The notes: generated by a model from the letters alone, not told the origin. A DNA stretch of 64,000 bases from Cladochytrium replicatum (GCA_025526935.1 JAHLKD010000007.1:682001-746000); one strand, 5' to 3'; numbered from the stretch's first letter, positions 22,971 to 35,252 are shown. Numbers and translations are program-made.

Positions 22971-24947
22971 TCACTTCTGTGCAACAACTTCCGGCACATG
23001 TTGCTTCTGTTCGACCACCATAGGTAGCACGCGCGAGCATACAGGGAGCAGTTCAGCTTGCAAATTCTGTGACTCCGGAGGAGTCTTCGGGGCAACCGGT
23101 ATCAACTCCGACATCGATCTACTCCTTCCGTGCCCTCGACGCGCCGCCGCCGCGGCTTCATCGATCGAATAAGGAGCGTGAGGATGCTGATTCAGCACGC
23201 TCAATTTCGCAGCCTTCGGACTCGACCTGCAACTCAACTGCGTAGGTGACCCAGAATCTTTCGACATCGCCCCCCCGCTCGCCTGTGCGAGCGACGCAGC
23301 TGCAGCCCTCGCGTCCCTCCGTCGCACAACGCTGACCTCAAGCTCCGTGTGAAGCCGACCCACAAGCGCGGCCTTCTTCCCAGAAGACGGAAGCCCGCGC
23401 TGCCTCAGCAATTCCTTGAGCTCCGTTACCGTAATGTCTTCGAAATCGATCTTTACCAATTCGTCGTCGAGTTTCGCGAGAAGCTCGTTAGGTGTGAGCT
23501 GAGGCTGCTCTTCCTTCTTTGATGGTGGAGGTGGGATGGGGAGGAGGAGCAGGCCCGGGGAATCCTTGTTTGAAATTCGTGGTGTGAAGTTCGAGGTAGC
23601 TCCACTTGTGAGAGGGTGTGCTGTGTGCGGGGCTGCGAAGGACGGGCTCGATGGATAACCGGCTGCAGCGTTTCGGGAGGAGATTTGCACGCGGAGAGAA
23701 TTGCTAAAACTGGAGCGGGTTCGATTAGGACCACCCGACGTTGAGCAACCACCAAGATGTGTCGGTATTGTTGTCCCTGGCTGGATTGACAGCGCCGCAG
23801 ACAAGAGCTCCCTTGGCGGAACAGGCTTCTGTAACACCTTAGACCCTGGGATAGTGTTCGCACGTGGTCGTCGAACAGGGGTTGGGATGGGGTGCGGTGT
23901 GGAAAGAGGCGCATCTGCAGATGAGCCAGCAGTTGCTTCTTTCTTTGGGTCCACGAAAGGGGATCGCGCTGACTGTTGCTGACTCTGATTTGGATGCTCA
24001 GAGACAGTTTCTAATCGCACTGGATTCTGGGCTGGAGGTGGGGGAAAGAAGCTCCCTGTGCGCGGTCCAGGACTGATCAGTGACATGTCAATAATGGAGG
24101 GGCTATCCATGCTCGGATGAGACATAGAGCGGTTGCGGAATCCGGGGTCGATTGAATCAACTGTCTGTGGGGCAACCAAGTTGACTGAGGCCATGTTCCC
24201 TGCTTGGGTTGTAATAACAGCGTGGTGTGTAGGCAGTGGTAAAGGTTGTAGGGTAGGATCGTATAGAAAAGGAGAACCCTGAATACCTCCTGAGACCAGG
24301 AGGCCAGATGTGTCCACCGCCGAATAGAACTCAGGGGTTGCGCTTGAAGTTATGTATGGTTGCTGAACTTCAAATCTCTGCCCAGCATTCTGATTTGAAT
24401 CGGTAAGGATCATCGGACGGGGAAGCGACACAGGAGACCACATGTCGTGAGGAGTGCTCGCTTCGTAGTGACTAGACTGGGTTCCTCCTGGTCCAACCGC
24501 CGACATATCAAGTGCAGTAGTGAGGAGAAGTCGGGGGCCAATTTCCATCTGCCCTCGCACAGGAAGCGCTACACTAGCCGTCCCATCAACAGGAGTAGTA
24601 GGCAAAAGGTAGCTTGATTCAACTGAGTTTGTGTTCCAAGAACTATCCGGAAGTTGGAAATACATTTGCTGGTGGGCTGACATTGGTGTCGGTACATGGT
24701 TGGGTGTCAGAACAGGTGCCGAAAGAGTCGGCACAACAGTGGGAAAAGTGACCTGGATGGTATGCAGATGCAATTGTTGAGCTGATACTAGAGCACCGGA
24801 AGTGCAGGTGTAGTCATGACTTTGCTGTTCGCCACGATTCTGTTGCTGGTATTGTAGCTGCCGGTCTGGCTGGAGCAGAGAGTTGCTGTGAAACTCTCTG
24901 AATGCCACACTGCTGTCTAATGAATGCGCAACCACCATTTCACCCAT
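22971..24947 (-). CDS. SAP-domain protein
   Basis: Single exon from the ATG at 24947 (the open frame extends upstream to a TTG but has no earlier ATG), 658 residues. Most of the protein is Ser/Pro/Thr/Gln-rich and probably disordered, with a Gln-rich stretch near the N-terminus. The recognisable domain is a SAP motif at residues about 505-540: ITVTELKELLRQRGLPSSGK then a GxKAALVGRL-type second helix. SAP motifs bind DNA, often AT-rich scaffold-attachment DNA, in chromatin, repair and RNA-processing proteins. A basic, Arg/Ser-rich segment follows. A nuclear DNA- or RNA-associated role is likely. The precise family is not identifiable by eye. Confidence 0.75.
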   Translation of the reverse strand: MGEMVVAHSLDSSVAFREFHSNSLLQPDRQLQYQQQNRGEQQSHDYTCTSGALVSAQQLHLHTIQVTFPTVVPTLSAPVLTPNHVPTPMSAHQQMYFQLPDSSWNTNSVESSYLLPTTPVDGTASVALPVRGQMEIGPRLLLTTALDMSAVGPGGTQSSHYEASTPHDMWSPVSLPRPMILTDSNQNAGQRFEVQQPYITSSATPEFYSAVDTSGLLVSGGIQGSPFLYDPTLQPLPLPTHHAVITTQAGNMASVNLVAPQTVDSIDPGFRNRSMSHPSMDSPSIIDMSLISPGPRTGSFFPPPPAQNPVRLETVSEHPNQSQQQSARSPFVDPKKEATAGSSADAPLSTPHPIPTPVRRPRANTIPGSKVLQKPVPPRELLSAALSIQPGTTIPTHLGGCSTSGGPNRTRSSFSNSLRVQISSRNAAAGYPSSPSFAAPHTAHPLTSGATSNFTPRISNKDSPGLLLLPIPPPPSKKEEQPQLTPNELLAKLDDELVKIDFEDITVTELKELLRQRGLPSSGKKAALVGRLHTELEVSVVRRRDARAAAASLAQASGGAMSKDSGSPTQLSCRSSPKAAKLSVLNQHPHAPYSIDEAAAAARRGHGRSRSMSELIPVAPKTPPESQNLQAELLPVCSRVLPMVVEQKQHVPEVVAQK

Positions 24948-25865
24948 CGAGAATGCGATACGAATCACAGGACGAAAGAAGCCGCGAGTGTTCAATCACT
25001 GACGAAAATTAGGGAAGTCAATATTGTAAACGGAAGCATGATCGGTCTGGAGAGGGTTTCGTGGAACTGATTCTCCGAGCCGTACCTGACAAAACAGCCT
25101 TACCTAGCGCGAAGACTGAGGGACAGCAGCCGACAAGCAGGAGAGCGATGCTAGGGAACGCAGGAAGTAGATATCACTCACTCTCGAGCGCACGCACACC
25201 GGATGGTCCGATAACCCAAGGGGTTCTTGGGGTGGTTGGCGACTGACTGGTGGTGACAAATCAATCGCAACGAGCAGTTTGTTGTGGAGAAAGATTTCGC
25301 GTGGCTTTGGAGTCAGAGTACCCACGGGAACTAGATGGGTGCTGTGATGTGTGATGGCATCGATTCCGGGAGAAATCGGCGTGCGCTGCTAGTCATCAGC
25401 TGCCCCCCTGATAACGTGCGGTGGAGTGGTATGATGTCCGCCCGTTCGGTGCCCGGAAGAGCGACAATCGCAGTCCATAGTCCATAGTCTCTCACATTTT
25501 ATTAAATAATTCTGAGTGGGCCTGTCCATGGTGGTGGCTGTCATGCAAGTAATAAATTATAGTAGATCACCCACCCCTGGGGGTGATGCATATAAATTGG
25601 TTTAACCTTCGCTGTTACGGAATCCCCCGTTCGTCCCTTTTGCTCCGCTGTGCTTGTCCGAGAGAACAATTCAAATATGTCCGTCCGTGAAGAACCTCTC
25701 TTACGCGGATAATGGAGACTATGATGGAAATTCATCTGGTGGGGTAGTGTGCATTCTGGAGACTATAAAGTGCTTGTATCCCTTTTGAGTCGTCGCAACA
25801 GCTGGACCCTGCAGCTTGCGCCGCCGGATCTTGCGGGAATGCTGTCGCAACCGTCGACCTCCCAA
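24948..25865. other. intergenic
   Basis: Upstream region of the SAP gene (-) and of the degraded CBS locus (+). A TATAAA-like element occurs near 25590. Frames on either strand are short and unsupported. Confidence 0.35.
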
Positions 25866-26507
25866 CTGTGGTTGAACTGAATGCAAGTGTGATGGAGGTA
25901 TTCGAATCCAAACCAAATGTTGGTTCAAGACTGACAAATTCTTTGGGCCTCGAGGAAAAATGAAGTTCACGGTGGTATTGGTGTTCAACATAGACACAAT
26001 GCCATCAGGACTCGGACAGCTGGCTGGATTTCACGACAAAGACCTCGTTCTTCGCATCATTTCATCTAGAAATGAACCCCCGTCCGCTCCTGTTCTACAG
26101 GTGATGACTCCACATCCAGACTGTGTTAGCCTGGAAACACCAGTCCTCGATGCATTGAGAAACATGCACATGGGAAAATCCTTGCATCTGCCTGTGGTCC
26201 ACAATGGCAGAATGGTGGAAGGGTTGGTTGATGTACTAAAGCTTACCTACTCCACACTCGATCAAGCTTGTCGCACTGAGTTTCAGCACAGTCAAAATTG
26301 TGACGTTTTGCACACAGCTCAGTTTGATAAAGACTGATGGGGTTGGGCCAGTGTGAAACACTTTTTTGGGACACTGCGTTTGGACACGAGCTCTATGAAG
26401 ATGAAGATCACATCCCTCTAGGACCACATGTTAACAACGTACAAAGGCCACATTCAACTTTCTATGGCGGCAACCTGGGTATGGACTCGCTGAAAACTTG
26501 CAGATGA
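25866..26507 (+). pseudogene. degraded CBS-domain protein (CBS-PB1 type)
   Basis: From about 25866 the plus strand reads TVVELNASVMEVFES, then a stop. From about 26010 another frame gives a good second CBS repeat: GFHDKDLVLRIISSRNEPPS then VLQVMTPHPDCVSLETPVLDALR then a KSLHLPVVHNGRMVEGLVDV segment. In a third frame from 26352 it continues ETLFWDTAFGHELYEDEDH and onward to TGA at 26507. This order matches fungal proteins with paired CBS domains followed by a PB1 region, which bind adenosyl nucleotides or act in signalling. The first CBS repeats and the PB1 domain are missing or unrecognisable. Two or more frame changes without usable splice sites mark it as a remnant, sitting at the edge of the transposon-rich region. 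Confidence 0.65.
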
Positions 26508-26654
26508 CGAGAGTATCCTTGGACCAGAGGATTCAGCATCGGTGTTTGGTAGGCACAACAACAGTTACTTTTACCCAAGTGCTGACTAATTATACATTCG
26601 CCAAAACATAGGAGCACAGATACCCCGAAGCATCCAGACAAGAAGGGGTCCCCA

Positions 26655-26860
26655 GTCTGTACACCTCCCGGTAAGGATCAGCGGGTTTTTAGGGTCTTTC
26701 AGGTCGGGTCCAGGTCCATTGATCAAATGTACCCAACCCAATTGCTGGGTTTTCATGAAAAATTTCCGGGTCGGACCCGGGTCGGGTATCGGGTCCAGTA
26801 GGAAAACCCTTCTCGGGTCAAGATCAGACCCAAGGAAAACCTGATGTGATAGGGAAGCTA
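26655..26860. repeat. GGGTC/GGGTCC-rich low-complexity block
   Basis: About 200 bp dense in GGGTC, CGGGT and GGTCC words that partly complement each other, so it can fold. It lies immediately outside the left repeat array of the hAT element and may be part of its outer terminus or of a nested repeat. The minus frame through it (26586-26903) is a low-complexity shadow, not a gene. Confidence 0.5.
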
Positions 26861-26878
26861 AAACGAAGCTATTATTCT

Positions 26879-27367
26879 TTCTGTCCACGCGGACACTTTC
26901 CAAGAAGACGCAATATAAGTTTTGTATGTATCAAACAATTTGCATCACAACAAACATCGAGGCATGTATTTTCTGTCCACCCAGACACTTTCTCAGCTCA
27001 TTGACAGTACTTCAGTGATCTCTATCAAGTACAACTAACCTCTCTACCAATGTTACTAGCAATAAGATTCTGTCCACCCGGACACTTTCTCAGCTCATTG
27101 ACGGTACTTGAGTGATCTCTATCAAGTACCACTAACCTCTCTATCAATGTTACTAGCAATAGGATTCTGTCCACCCAGACACTATCTCAACTCATTGATG
27201 GTACTTCAGTGATCTCTATCAAGTACAAATAACCTCTCTATCAATGTTACTAGCAATACGATTCCGTCCACCTGGACGTTTTCCAAGAAGTCACAACGGA
27301 AGTTCTGTAACAAACAATTTCTACCATGACAGACCTCGAGAGCTGTGCTTTCTGTGCACCTGGACAC
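26879..27367. repeat. left subterminal repeat array of the hAT element
   Basis: Structure X-Y-Y-Y-X. Three 97-bp Y units start at 26971, 27068 and 27165. They are flanked by about 90-bp X units at 26879 and 27262 that share the AAACAATTT core. A last partial motif is at 27350. Every unit begins with TTCTGTCCAC followed by a near-palindrome of the form TGTCC-n4-GGACA, a likely protein-binding site. Confidence 0.9.
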
Positions 27368-27404
27368 TTAGAGTCAGTAACGTTCCAGCCCTACTACAGC
27401 AAAA

Positions 27405-29476
27405 ATGGACGCCGCCTTTGTTAAACCAAAGCGTAAGGCAGCGTCTGACGCAAGCCAAAGACTGGTGGACAGTCATCTGCTTGACACGCAGAAGCGAAGT
27501 CTGCCAGCCCCCCCAATTTCAGAGGCGTCCAGCGAGGGGAACAGCATGCAGGACAAACGCAGACGTGTATCAGGACACGGTAGCAACAACAACGCTCGAG
27601 AGCCAAGGTCTACATCTTCTTCCAATGGCTCCAGCGAGTTGGGCCTGGCTTCTCAGCGTGCACCAGAGCTTCCTGCCCACGTTAGTTTTGCTGACTCTTC
27701 AGTGCGACAGGAGCCTGCAGCTGGATCACTTCAACCATCAATGCTTTCATCAGACGCAGATGTTGATAGCATGTCGGACTGTAGAGGTAGTCGAGGCGGC
27801 ATAGCGAAGGATTACTATAAGGTTGATAATGGACTGAGAACTTGTTTAGTTGCGAAATGCAAGTGGAGCCAGAAGGTCGATAAGACGGGATCAACAAAAA
27901 ACTTCCTCCAGCATCTGAAAAACCACCATGGAAGTATTGCCAGGTCGCTTGGACAGTTGGACATCGTCCCCAAGGGACAACAGACATTGAATTTCGGCTC
28001 GCTGTTGGTTCGCCTTCAAAAGTAACAATAACAGCTGACTGTTGGACATCGAAGAACCAGATTTCTTTTCTTGGAATTACTGCCCACTTCATCACGAAAG
28101 AATGGGAGCTGCAGGACTTGCTGCTGCAGATGATTCCGATGGTTGGAAAACATGAAGGCGTCGCCATGGCTAATCAGCTTGTCAAGTGTCTGGATGAATT
28201 TGGCATGCTATCGGGCGAACGCTTATTGTGTATTACAACTGACAACGGTTCAAACAACTTTACCATGAGTGCTAAGCTGGAGACGCTTTTGGAAGATAGG
28301 GATATTGCATGGTCTGCAGAAACTCAACACATGCGGTGTATGGCACACATTATCAATCTTGCAGCAAAGGATTTTATCGATACATTCAGGCCTGCAGGGG
28401 ACACAGTCGCAAATGATGATAACTCCGGCGCTAATGTCATAAACCTTCTTTGACGGCTAGTCAGAGGAATCCGGTCTTTCCCAAAACGACGAAGCTCATT
28501 TATTGATTCGTGCCAATTTGTGAAACTGGTGCCTCTATTTCCAATTATCGATGTGACAACTCGCTCGATGGAATAGCACGTTCTATATGGTCAAACGAGC
28601 CTTACAGTTACGAGAGGCAATGGACAAAAATATGCTGGATTGAAGATTCTTTGAAAGATTGGTCAATAAATCCAAAGCAATGGGAGGTCCTACAGAAGAT
28701 CCGGGATGGTTTGAGTGTTTTCGAGGTTATATCAAAGGCAATCGAGGGGGTCTAGATATCCAACACTTCCGCTTGTTATTCCATTTTACAACGATCTTAT
28801 CGATCAACTGGAGGACCTAGAGGAGGCAGAAAATTTCACCAAAGCATTTCGAAATGCACTAGATAAGCTGAGAATATATTACTCAATCGCTAAGAGCCCT
28901 TGATCCTCGTTTTAAGGATCAATATTATCGATTTTCAAAGGCTTGGGAGAAAGATCTAGGAAGGGATCAGGTCACCCTAGTGCGGAAAGTCTGGGACGAA
29001 TTGTATAAGTCACGGAAAATTAAGAACACTGGAGCCGATGCTTTTGGAAACACTCCAGAACGTCGACACGATTCGAGCGGAGCTTCCGGTGATAGACAGA
29101 AAAAACGGACGCTGAACGCTTGAGAGCCATTAGATCTGTTTTCATCTGGCAAGAGGAGATTCCTGAGGAAAAAGATGAGCTGGATCGCTATCTTGGCGAT
29201 CAGGTACTCCGCGGTATTGATTCTGATGGGAAGCCAATCAATATTATGGACTGGTGGAAGACCGTTGGAAGTGTGAACTTTCCAGCCCTAAGCCAGATGG
29301 CAATAGACTATTTAGGAATACCAGCAACAAGCGCTCCAGTTGAACGAAAGTTTTCAGCCAGGGTTGATTTGGTACCTGCCACTCGCAATCGCCTTGCTCC
29401 AGGAACAATAAATGCGTTGATGTGCCATCATGACTGGTTGCATCAATTGAGTGCTGAAGAACCGTTCAAAAAATGA
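27405..29476 (+). pseudogene. hAT transposase, multiply disrupted
   Basis: The ATG at 27405 opens 206 codons: a Ser-rich N-terminus, then a BED-type zinc finger (LVAKCKWSQKVD...NFLQHLKNHH). The frame ends at 28025. Downstream pieces in shifted frames follow the hAT order: ITADCWTSKNQISFLGITAH (first catalytic Asp) at about 28030, TTDNGSNN (second Asp) at 28240, MRCMAHIINLAAKDF at 28335, and DVTTRWNSTFYM near 28550. ALDPRFKDQYY comes at 28900, and the C-terminal dimerisation block (WWK...FPALSQMAIDYLGIPATSAPVER) at 29250-29350. At least five frame changes or stops occur, and roughly 60 residues between the BED finger and the RNase H-like core are missing. The element is therefore long inactive. 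Confidence 0.9.
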
Positions 29477-29619
29477 TTCCCTAGATTCAAAAAGTGATGT
29501 TAGTGAGGATTTTGTAAAGGTGCATAATTTTGGCGAGGATTTTGATGTGGTATTAGAGTTGGAAGCAACTGATGATAACCCACTCTTTTTAATATAAATT
29601 GTTGTTTAGACTGTTCATC

Positions 29620-30030
29620 TGTTGAAGTACCGTCCAGGAGTTGAGAAAGTGACTGCCTGGACAGAATCCTATTGCGAGTAGTATTTTTAGAGAGGTTGGT
29701 TGTACTTGATAGAGATCACTGACGTACTGTCAATGAGTTGAGAAAGTATCCCGGTGGACAGAATCTTATTGCTAGTAACATTGATAGAGATGTTAGTTGT
29801 GCTTGATAGAGATCACTCAAGTACCGTCGATGAATTGAGAAAGTGTCCGGGTGGACAGAATCGTATTGCTAGTAATTGATAGAGAGGTTAGTTGTACTTG
29901 ATAGAGATCACTGAAGTACCGTCAATGAGTTGAGAAAGTGTCCGGGTGGACAGAATCCTATTGAGAGTAGTATTTGTAGAGAGGTTGGTTGTACTTGATA
30001 GAGATCACTGAAGTACAGTCAATGAGTTCT
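29620..30030. repeat. right subterminal repeat array of the hAT element
   Basis: Four units in reverse orientation to the left array. The marker GGACAGAATC recurs at 29659, 29756, 29853 and 29948, spacings 97, 97 and 95 bp. Each unit includes TACTTGATAGAGATCACT, the complement of the left-array core. From 30060 to 30150 a shorter repeat built on AAGTTCTGTTC follows. Confidence 0.9.
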
Positions 30031-30360
30031 CCAAATATGGTAAGCCTCCAGTTCAGCTGTCAAACATGCTGCAAGTTCTGTTCATCACAAATGCTACAAG
30101 TTCTGTCCATCTCTATGGGTGAAGTTCTGTTCCTCACTATGGTGCAAAACTGGACGGTGGTCTTAGAGTAGCTCACATTCAGCCAAATTTACTTGATCGA
30201 TATGGTTTTGCAAACAAGACTCTGCTTTTCAAATTTCAGACTGTTCGCAATTGGAAACCAAAAAAGCTGTCTTTATTAAATCTCAATAATTTCAACCAAC
30301 AGATCTTAATGAGTGGGTCAATGTCATTTTTCCTCTCAATGTATGAAGATCATTTTCCCC

Positions 30361-31255
30361 TCAGGTTCTTAGCCCTGTCCCAAACCGTACTTCCTCAGAT
30401 TCCATACCAAACATTTCCACCAAATCGTCCTCATTCACAGAACCCTCATCTGCAACATGCACAGACCATCTTAACTTGTCTAAGTGCTCCATAAGTCCAC
30501 CAACTGCCCACCAATTTGTCAGACCCATGATTGCTCCTAAAGTTCGTCCGGACATGTTATGGCGGTTCTTTTGCAAAGTAAGACCGCCTGCTGAGAAGAG
30601 ACGTTCTGATGCAGCACTAGAAAGACAGATCGCAAAATGGTTGCGGGCCACAAGTGAGAGCAACAGGTAGTCAAGGGCGTACATCTTCCACCACTCGAGA
30701 GGGCTCATTTTCTCATCGGCAGTTGGACTTGACAGGAACTGCTCAAGTTCGTCCTCCCAAGTACGCACCTCATCAAATTTAATAAACAATAAACATCAAG
30801 TGGATTTTCTATGATGGTATATGTTACCTTGTGTGCTGCTTTTCCTCTTGATCCACCCCAAATGAGTGCATCAAGCCCATTCACAGAAGTTCCCGACTCT
30901 GGCAGCATCTTGGGCCATGCCGAGTTCAGAAGTTGGTTCTGCTGCAGTAAAAGAGCCCTGGTTATCAGCCTCCCCCTCACCCTCAACTGCTTGTGCTGAG
31001 CTTGACAATGATCTGCGTGAAGTATGCAACTTGCGTCGTTTACGATTGCGGGAGTTGTTCTGGGTTTCCCTCTCACTTTCAAGCGTGAAGATGTTGATGA
31101 ACTTTTATCAATATCATATGGTTCTTCATTGTAGACGTTGCCCTTATTTTGTTGTTGTTTCGATCTCTTTGACCTGTATCCTAGGTAAGTCAAGTATCAT
31201 TACAAGCCCGAAATTCCTACTTACCTCGTTTTTTCTTTTGGCATTTGCTTGATGT
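30361..31255 (-). mobile_element. internally deleted hAT element remnant
   Basis: Minus strand. An N-terminal Lys/Gln/Asn-rich part with a probable intron (GTAAGT near 31222 to CTAG near 31183) runs to about 30835. It is followed almost directly by the C-terminal hAT dimerisation domain (LEWWKMYA...LSLVARNHFAICLSSAASER then LFSAGG, KNRHNMSGRTLG) ending at 30361. The whole RNase H-like catalytic core expected between these parts is absent. The dimerisation domain differs clearly from that of the 27.4-29.5 kb element, so this is a distinct hAT family. It may be a non-autonomous copy or a domesticated fragment. The dimerisation frame itself is open for over 130 codons. Confidence 0.75.
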
Positions 31256-31415
31256 CTACCTCAAATTACAAGAACAATCAATGAAAGTCCAAGTTACAGC
31301 ACAAACTGTTTAAGGGGAATCCGGAGTGTAAGAGTATTAATGTTGGGTGGGGAGTCTGGACATATTACTACACACAATATTGACAAATATTTGCCCAAGC
31401 TTTGCGGCCTATTTG

Positions 31416-31631
31416 CCAAATAGGTAGGTGTATTTGACAAATTGGCACCCCTCGATTTGACTCGCGCAAATAAGTGCAATAAAATTTGACAAATCAAATA
31501 AACAATTTGACTCGTGGCAGACCCCAAATAGGTAGGTGTATTTGACAAATTGGCACCCCTCGATTTGACTCGCGCAAATAAGTGCAATAAAATTTGACAA
31601 ATCAAATAAACAATTTGACTCGTGGCAGACC
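31416..31631. repeat. 108-bp tandem duplication
   Basis: Two adjacent 108-bp copies (31416-31523, 31524-31631), near-identical by eye, each starting CCAAATAGGTAGGTG. The unit is rich in AAATTTGACAAAT-type words that form small inverted repeats. The minus frame 31294-31767 simply reads through both copies and is not a gene. Confidence 0.9.
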
Positions 31632-32478
31632 CTGCTGAAATCTGGAGCATAGGGACCTCTTGGGTCGCAGCAGCAGTGCCAACGTCGACAGCATCTGAAT
31701 GAATCTTACTGTGCTGACACCGCAATGCATCAAAGTAGGGAGAAACACAAAGAGGACGCCTGCACACATACAGAAAGGTGTGGATGAAGAATGAACGGCA
31801 CCTCTGGCGACTTTTCGAGAGAAGGACACATCACTTCTTTGATGTTTTGTGGCTCTTCCAATTGAATTATAGCGTCATCTTTGAGGTTTCTGGTGGAAAC
31901 AGCGTGAATATATGCTTTGTAAGTTTCCTTTCAGTGGCTGGATGGGAGGATCTCTGCTCCAACAGTTTCTCGCACAATTGCCAAAAGTGATATCGTTTCG
32001 AACCCTCATGGCATTTCCGACATGGTATTATTATTTGACTCTAAATGGGCTCCCATCAATTGTTTCAACATATTGACTTTGGCATTGTGATGCTGCGGCA
32101 AAACGCACTCTATAAGGAGAGGAGACGAGACAGGGTGAGATGAGATGGTTATTGTTTGACTCAAGGTTGAGACAATCAGGGAGAGGAATGTTGACTGCAA
32201 GTGATCTGACAAGGAGACTAACAATTTTTTAACTAAAATTGTGGGAGATATATTTATATGGCACTGCCACAGATAACCCAAATCAAGCCACCCAAATATG
32301 GGCAAAATATAATGAAGTATGATTTTTTAAACTTTCAAGAGGAATCACAAATATAGCCCACGATAGCTTGAATTGGTGGGCGTTGGCAGACACAAACAAC
32401 ATTCTAAATAACAATAAATATAAGCAGTCATAGATGAATCAGCACAAATCACAGTGCAATACATACCCAGTAAAGAAC

Positions 32479-32548
32479 CTGAAAATTAACTCTACCAACA
32501 CCTCCGAAAGAAGCTGAAAATTAACTCTACCAACACCTCCGAAAGAAG
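32479..32548. repeat. 35-bp direct repeat, two copies
   Basis: CTGAAAATTAACTCTACC starts both copies, at 32479 and 32514, with a period of 35 bp and no spacer. Confidence 0.9.
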
Positions 32549-32717
32549 CCAACCAGAACTCCCGACACTGATAGCCAGGATGCCAAGAAATAATATCTGT
32601 GAAAAAGTGTGGAGAGCAAAGAACAATGATCCAACTAAGACCAAGAAGACTTACTATGCACCATACTGTTTATAATAACAAAGGCAGGCAACTTGAAGAA
32701 TAGTAACAAAAGCAGGC

Positions 32718-32880
32718 AACTTGAAGAAGTTGGCAAAACAATGTGTGACTGGTGGTATGTTTTGGGAAAGGGTAGAGTTCGGGGATTGAGAGAGGGAGGA
32801 ACTTGAAGAAGTTGGCAAAACAATGTGTGACTGGTGGTATATTTGGGAAAGGGTAGAGTTCGGGGATTGAGAGAGCGAGG
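32718..32880. repeat. 82-bp tandem duplication
   Basis: Copies at 32718-32799 and 32800-32880, both starting AACTTGAAGAAGTTGG. They differ by a few bases around GGTATGTTTTGG versus GGTATATTTGG. A partial third start (GGCAACTTGAAGAA) lies at 32684. Confidence 0.85.
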
Positions 32881-33489
32881 ATAGTGGCTATTTATACAGA
32901 AATGGATGGTATGCTTTTTAAAACATGCCCAAATCCCCTACGAAATAGGCTGAGTCATGAGTCAGACCATCATTAGGCTCACCTTGACTGGGCTGAAAAC
33001 ATCTTGGCGACTGGTGGGGATATCTGGACAAAATTGTTGGTGCGTCCACGGATTGATCAGGCCCGGTTTCTGGCCTACTGTTTGTCCAAGGGATATGGTG
33101 CTGCTAATGTGCATTGCAATCGCAGCACATAGTCTCACATTCTCAAAGTTACTCATCTGTCATCACAATGCCGACTGCAGGGGATCTGCAAATCAGTTGA
33201 TCCCGAACGAAACAGCTGGCCACTGAGGAAGCAAGTGAAACCAACGCAATCCCCACAATTCAAAGAAATGAGTCAGAATTCAGGCTGCAACATGCACCCA
33301 CTGCTTCAGTACGATCTAGAAAAGCAGAAACAGATGACAACAACTGACTCAGAAACAAAATTGGCAGGACAGAAATGGCCTGCTGATCATGAAAAAGTTT
33401 CAGGAAATTCAGACGAAAAGCCTAAATGCTCTCATGTTGCAGCGGAGACAATGCCAAAGATGAGAGGATGAAACTAAGCATGGCGATGC

Positions 33490-33681
33490 ACCAGACATCA
33501 ACAAGATCAAAGCTTATCCTGTTGGCATTTCTATATCTCTCGCGCGGCTCGTAAGGTCGATGGATATTGAGGAGGCAGATGCGTTGGTCGAAGAAATGGT
33601 GGAGGTGATTTTATATATTGATGGAGGACTTGACCCTTCGAAAGAACAGATAATTCCCGGTGGACGATGGCAGATCACCTG
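33490..33681 (+). pseudogene. isolated coding-like fragment
   Basis: A plus-strand frame of about 63 codons with coding-like composition (AYPVGISISLARLVRSMDIE, then EEMVEVILYIDGGLDPSKEQ), ending in TGA. There is no ATG, no splice partner and no family I recognise. It is probably a fragment of a gene carried into or left in the repeat region. Confidence 0.25.
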
Positions 33682-33863
33682 AAACACACACTTCCTGGAC
33701 GGGGTGATGAAGGTGCTAACGGAGTCAAAGCCTCCCGAGAATCGCACTTCTCAAGAAGAACGATCTGATAAACCACCAAACTGACTCCCTTTGTTGGCAT
33801 CAGGACCTTAATGTCTACAGGTCAATGTGAAGCAATTTTGGAGGCAGAAGTGAACGCCATTTA

Positions 33864-35143
<1,280 letters not shown>

Positions 35144-35252
35144 CTTTTGTGTGAGCTAGGTGTGAGTGGCTGCGCGCCTGTTGAAGGGTATGCACGTGAC
35201 AACGAGGACAGGGCGTGGGAATGGAACATCAAAGCCAGCGATGAGCAGTCTT

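Larger units (their letters stand above)
26879..30150 (+). mobile_element. decayed hAT-superfamily DNA transposon
   Basis: About 3.3 kb. A disrupted hAT transposase (27405-29476, +) is bracketed by two arrays of the same 97-bp repeat in opposite orientation (left 26879-27367, right 29620-30030). Together they form complex, multi-copy inverted ends. I could not identify an 8-bp target-site duplication or a short canonical terminal inverted repeat, so the outer limits are approximate. The element is not autonomous as it stands because the transposase frame is broken in several places. Confidence 0.85.
31632..33485. other. repeat-rich accessory DNA without a gene
   Basis: Apart from the two direct repeats listed separately, I find only short frames without domains (for example 32957-33226, 33235-33471). 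Composition and repeats suggest old mobile-element debris. Confidence 0.4.

Noticed and set aside
26586-26903. 105-codon minus ORF rich in DPxP and GP
   Set aside because: It simply reads the GGGTC-rich low-complexity block next to the transposon.
26879-30030. CRISPR array from regularly spaced repeats
   Set aside because: Units are 97 bp with no unique spacers, occur in inverted orientation around a transposase and lie in a eukaryotic genome.
31294-31767. 157-codon minus ORF
   Set aside because: Its length comes from reading through the 108-bp tandem duplication twice, since 108 is a multiple of three.
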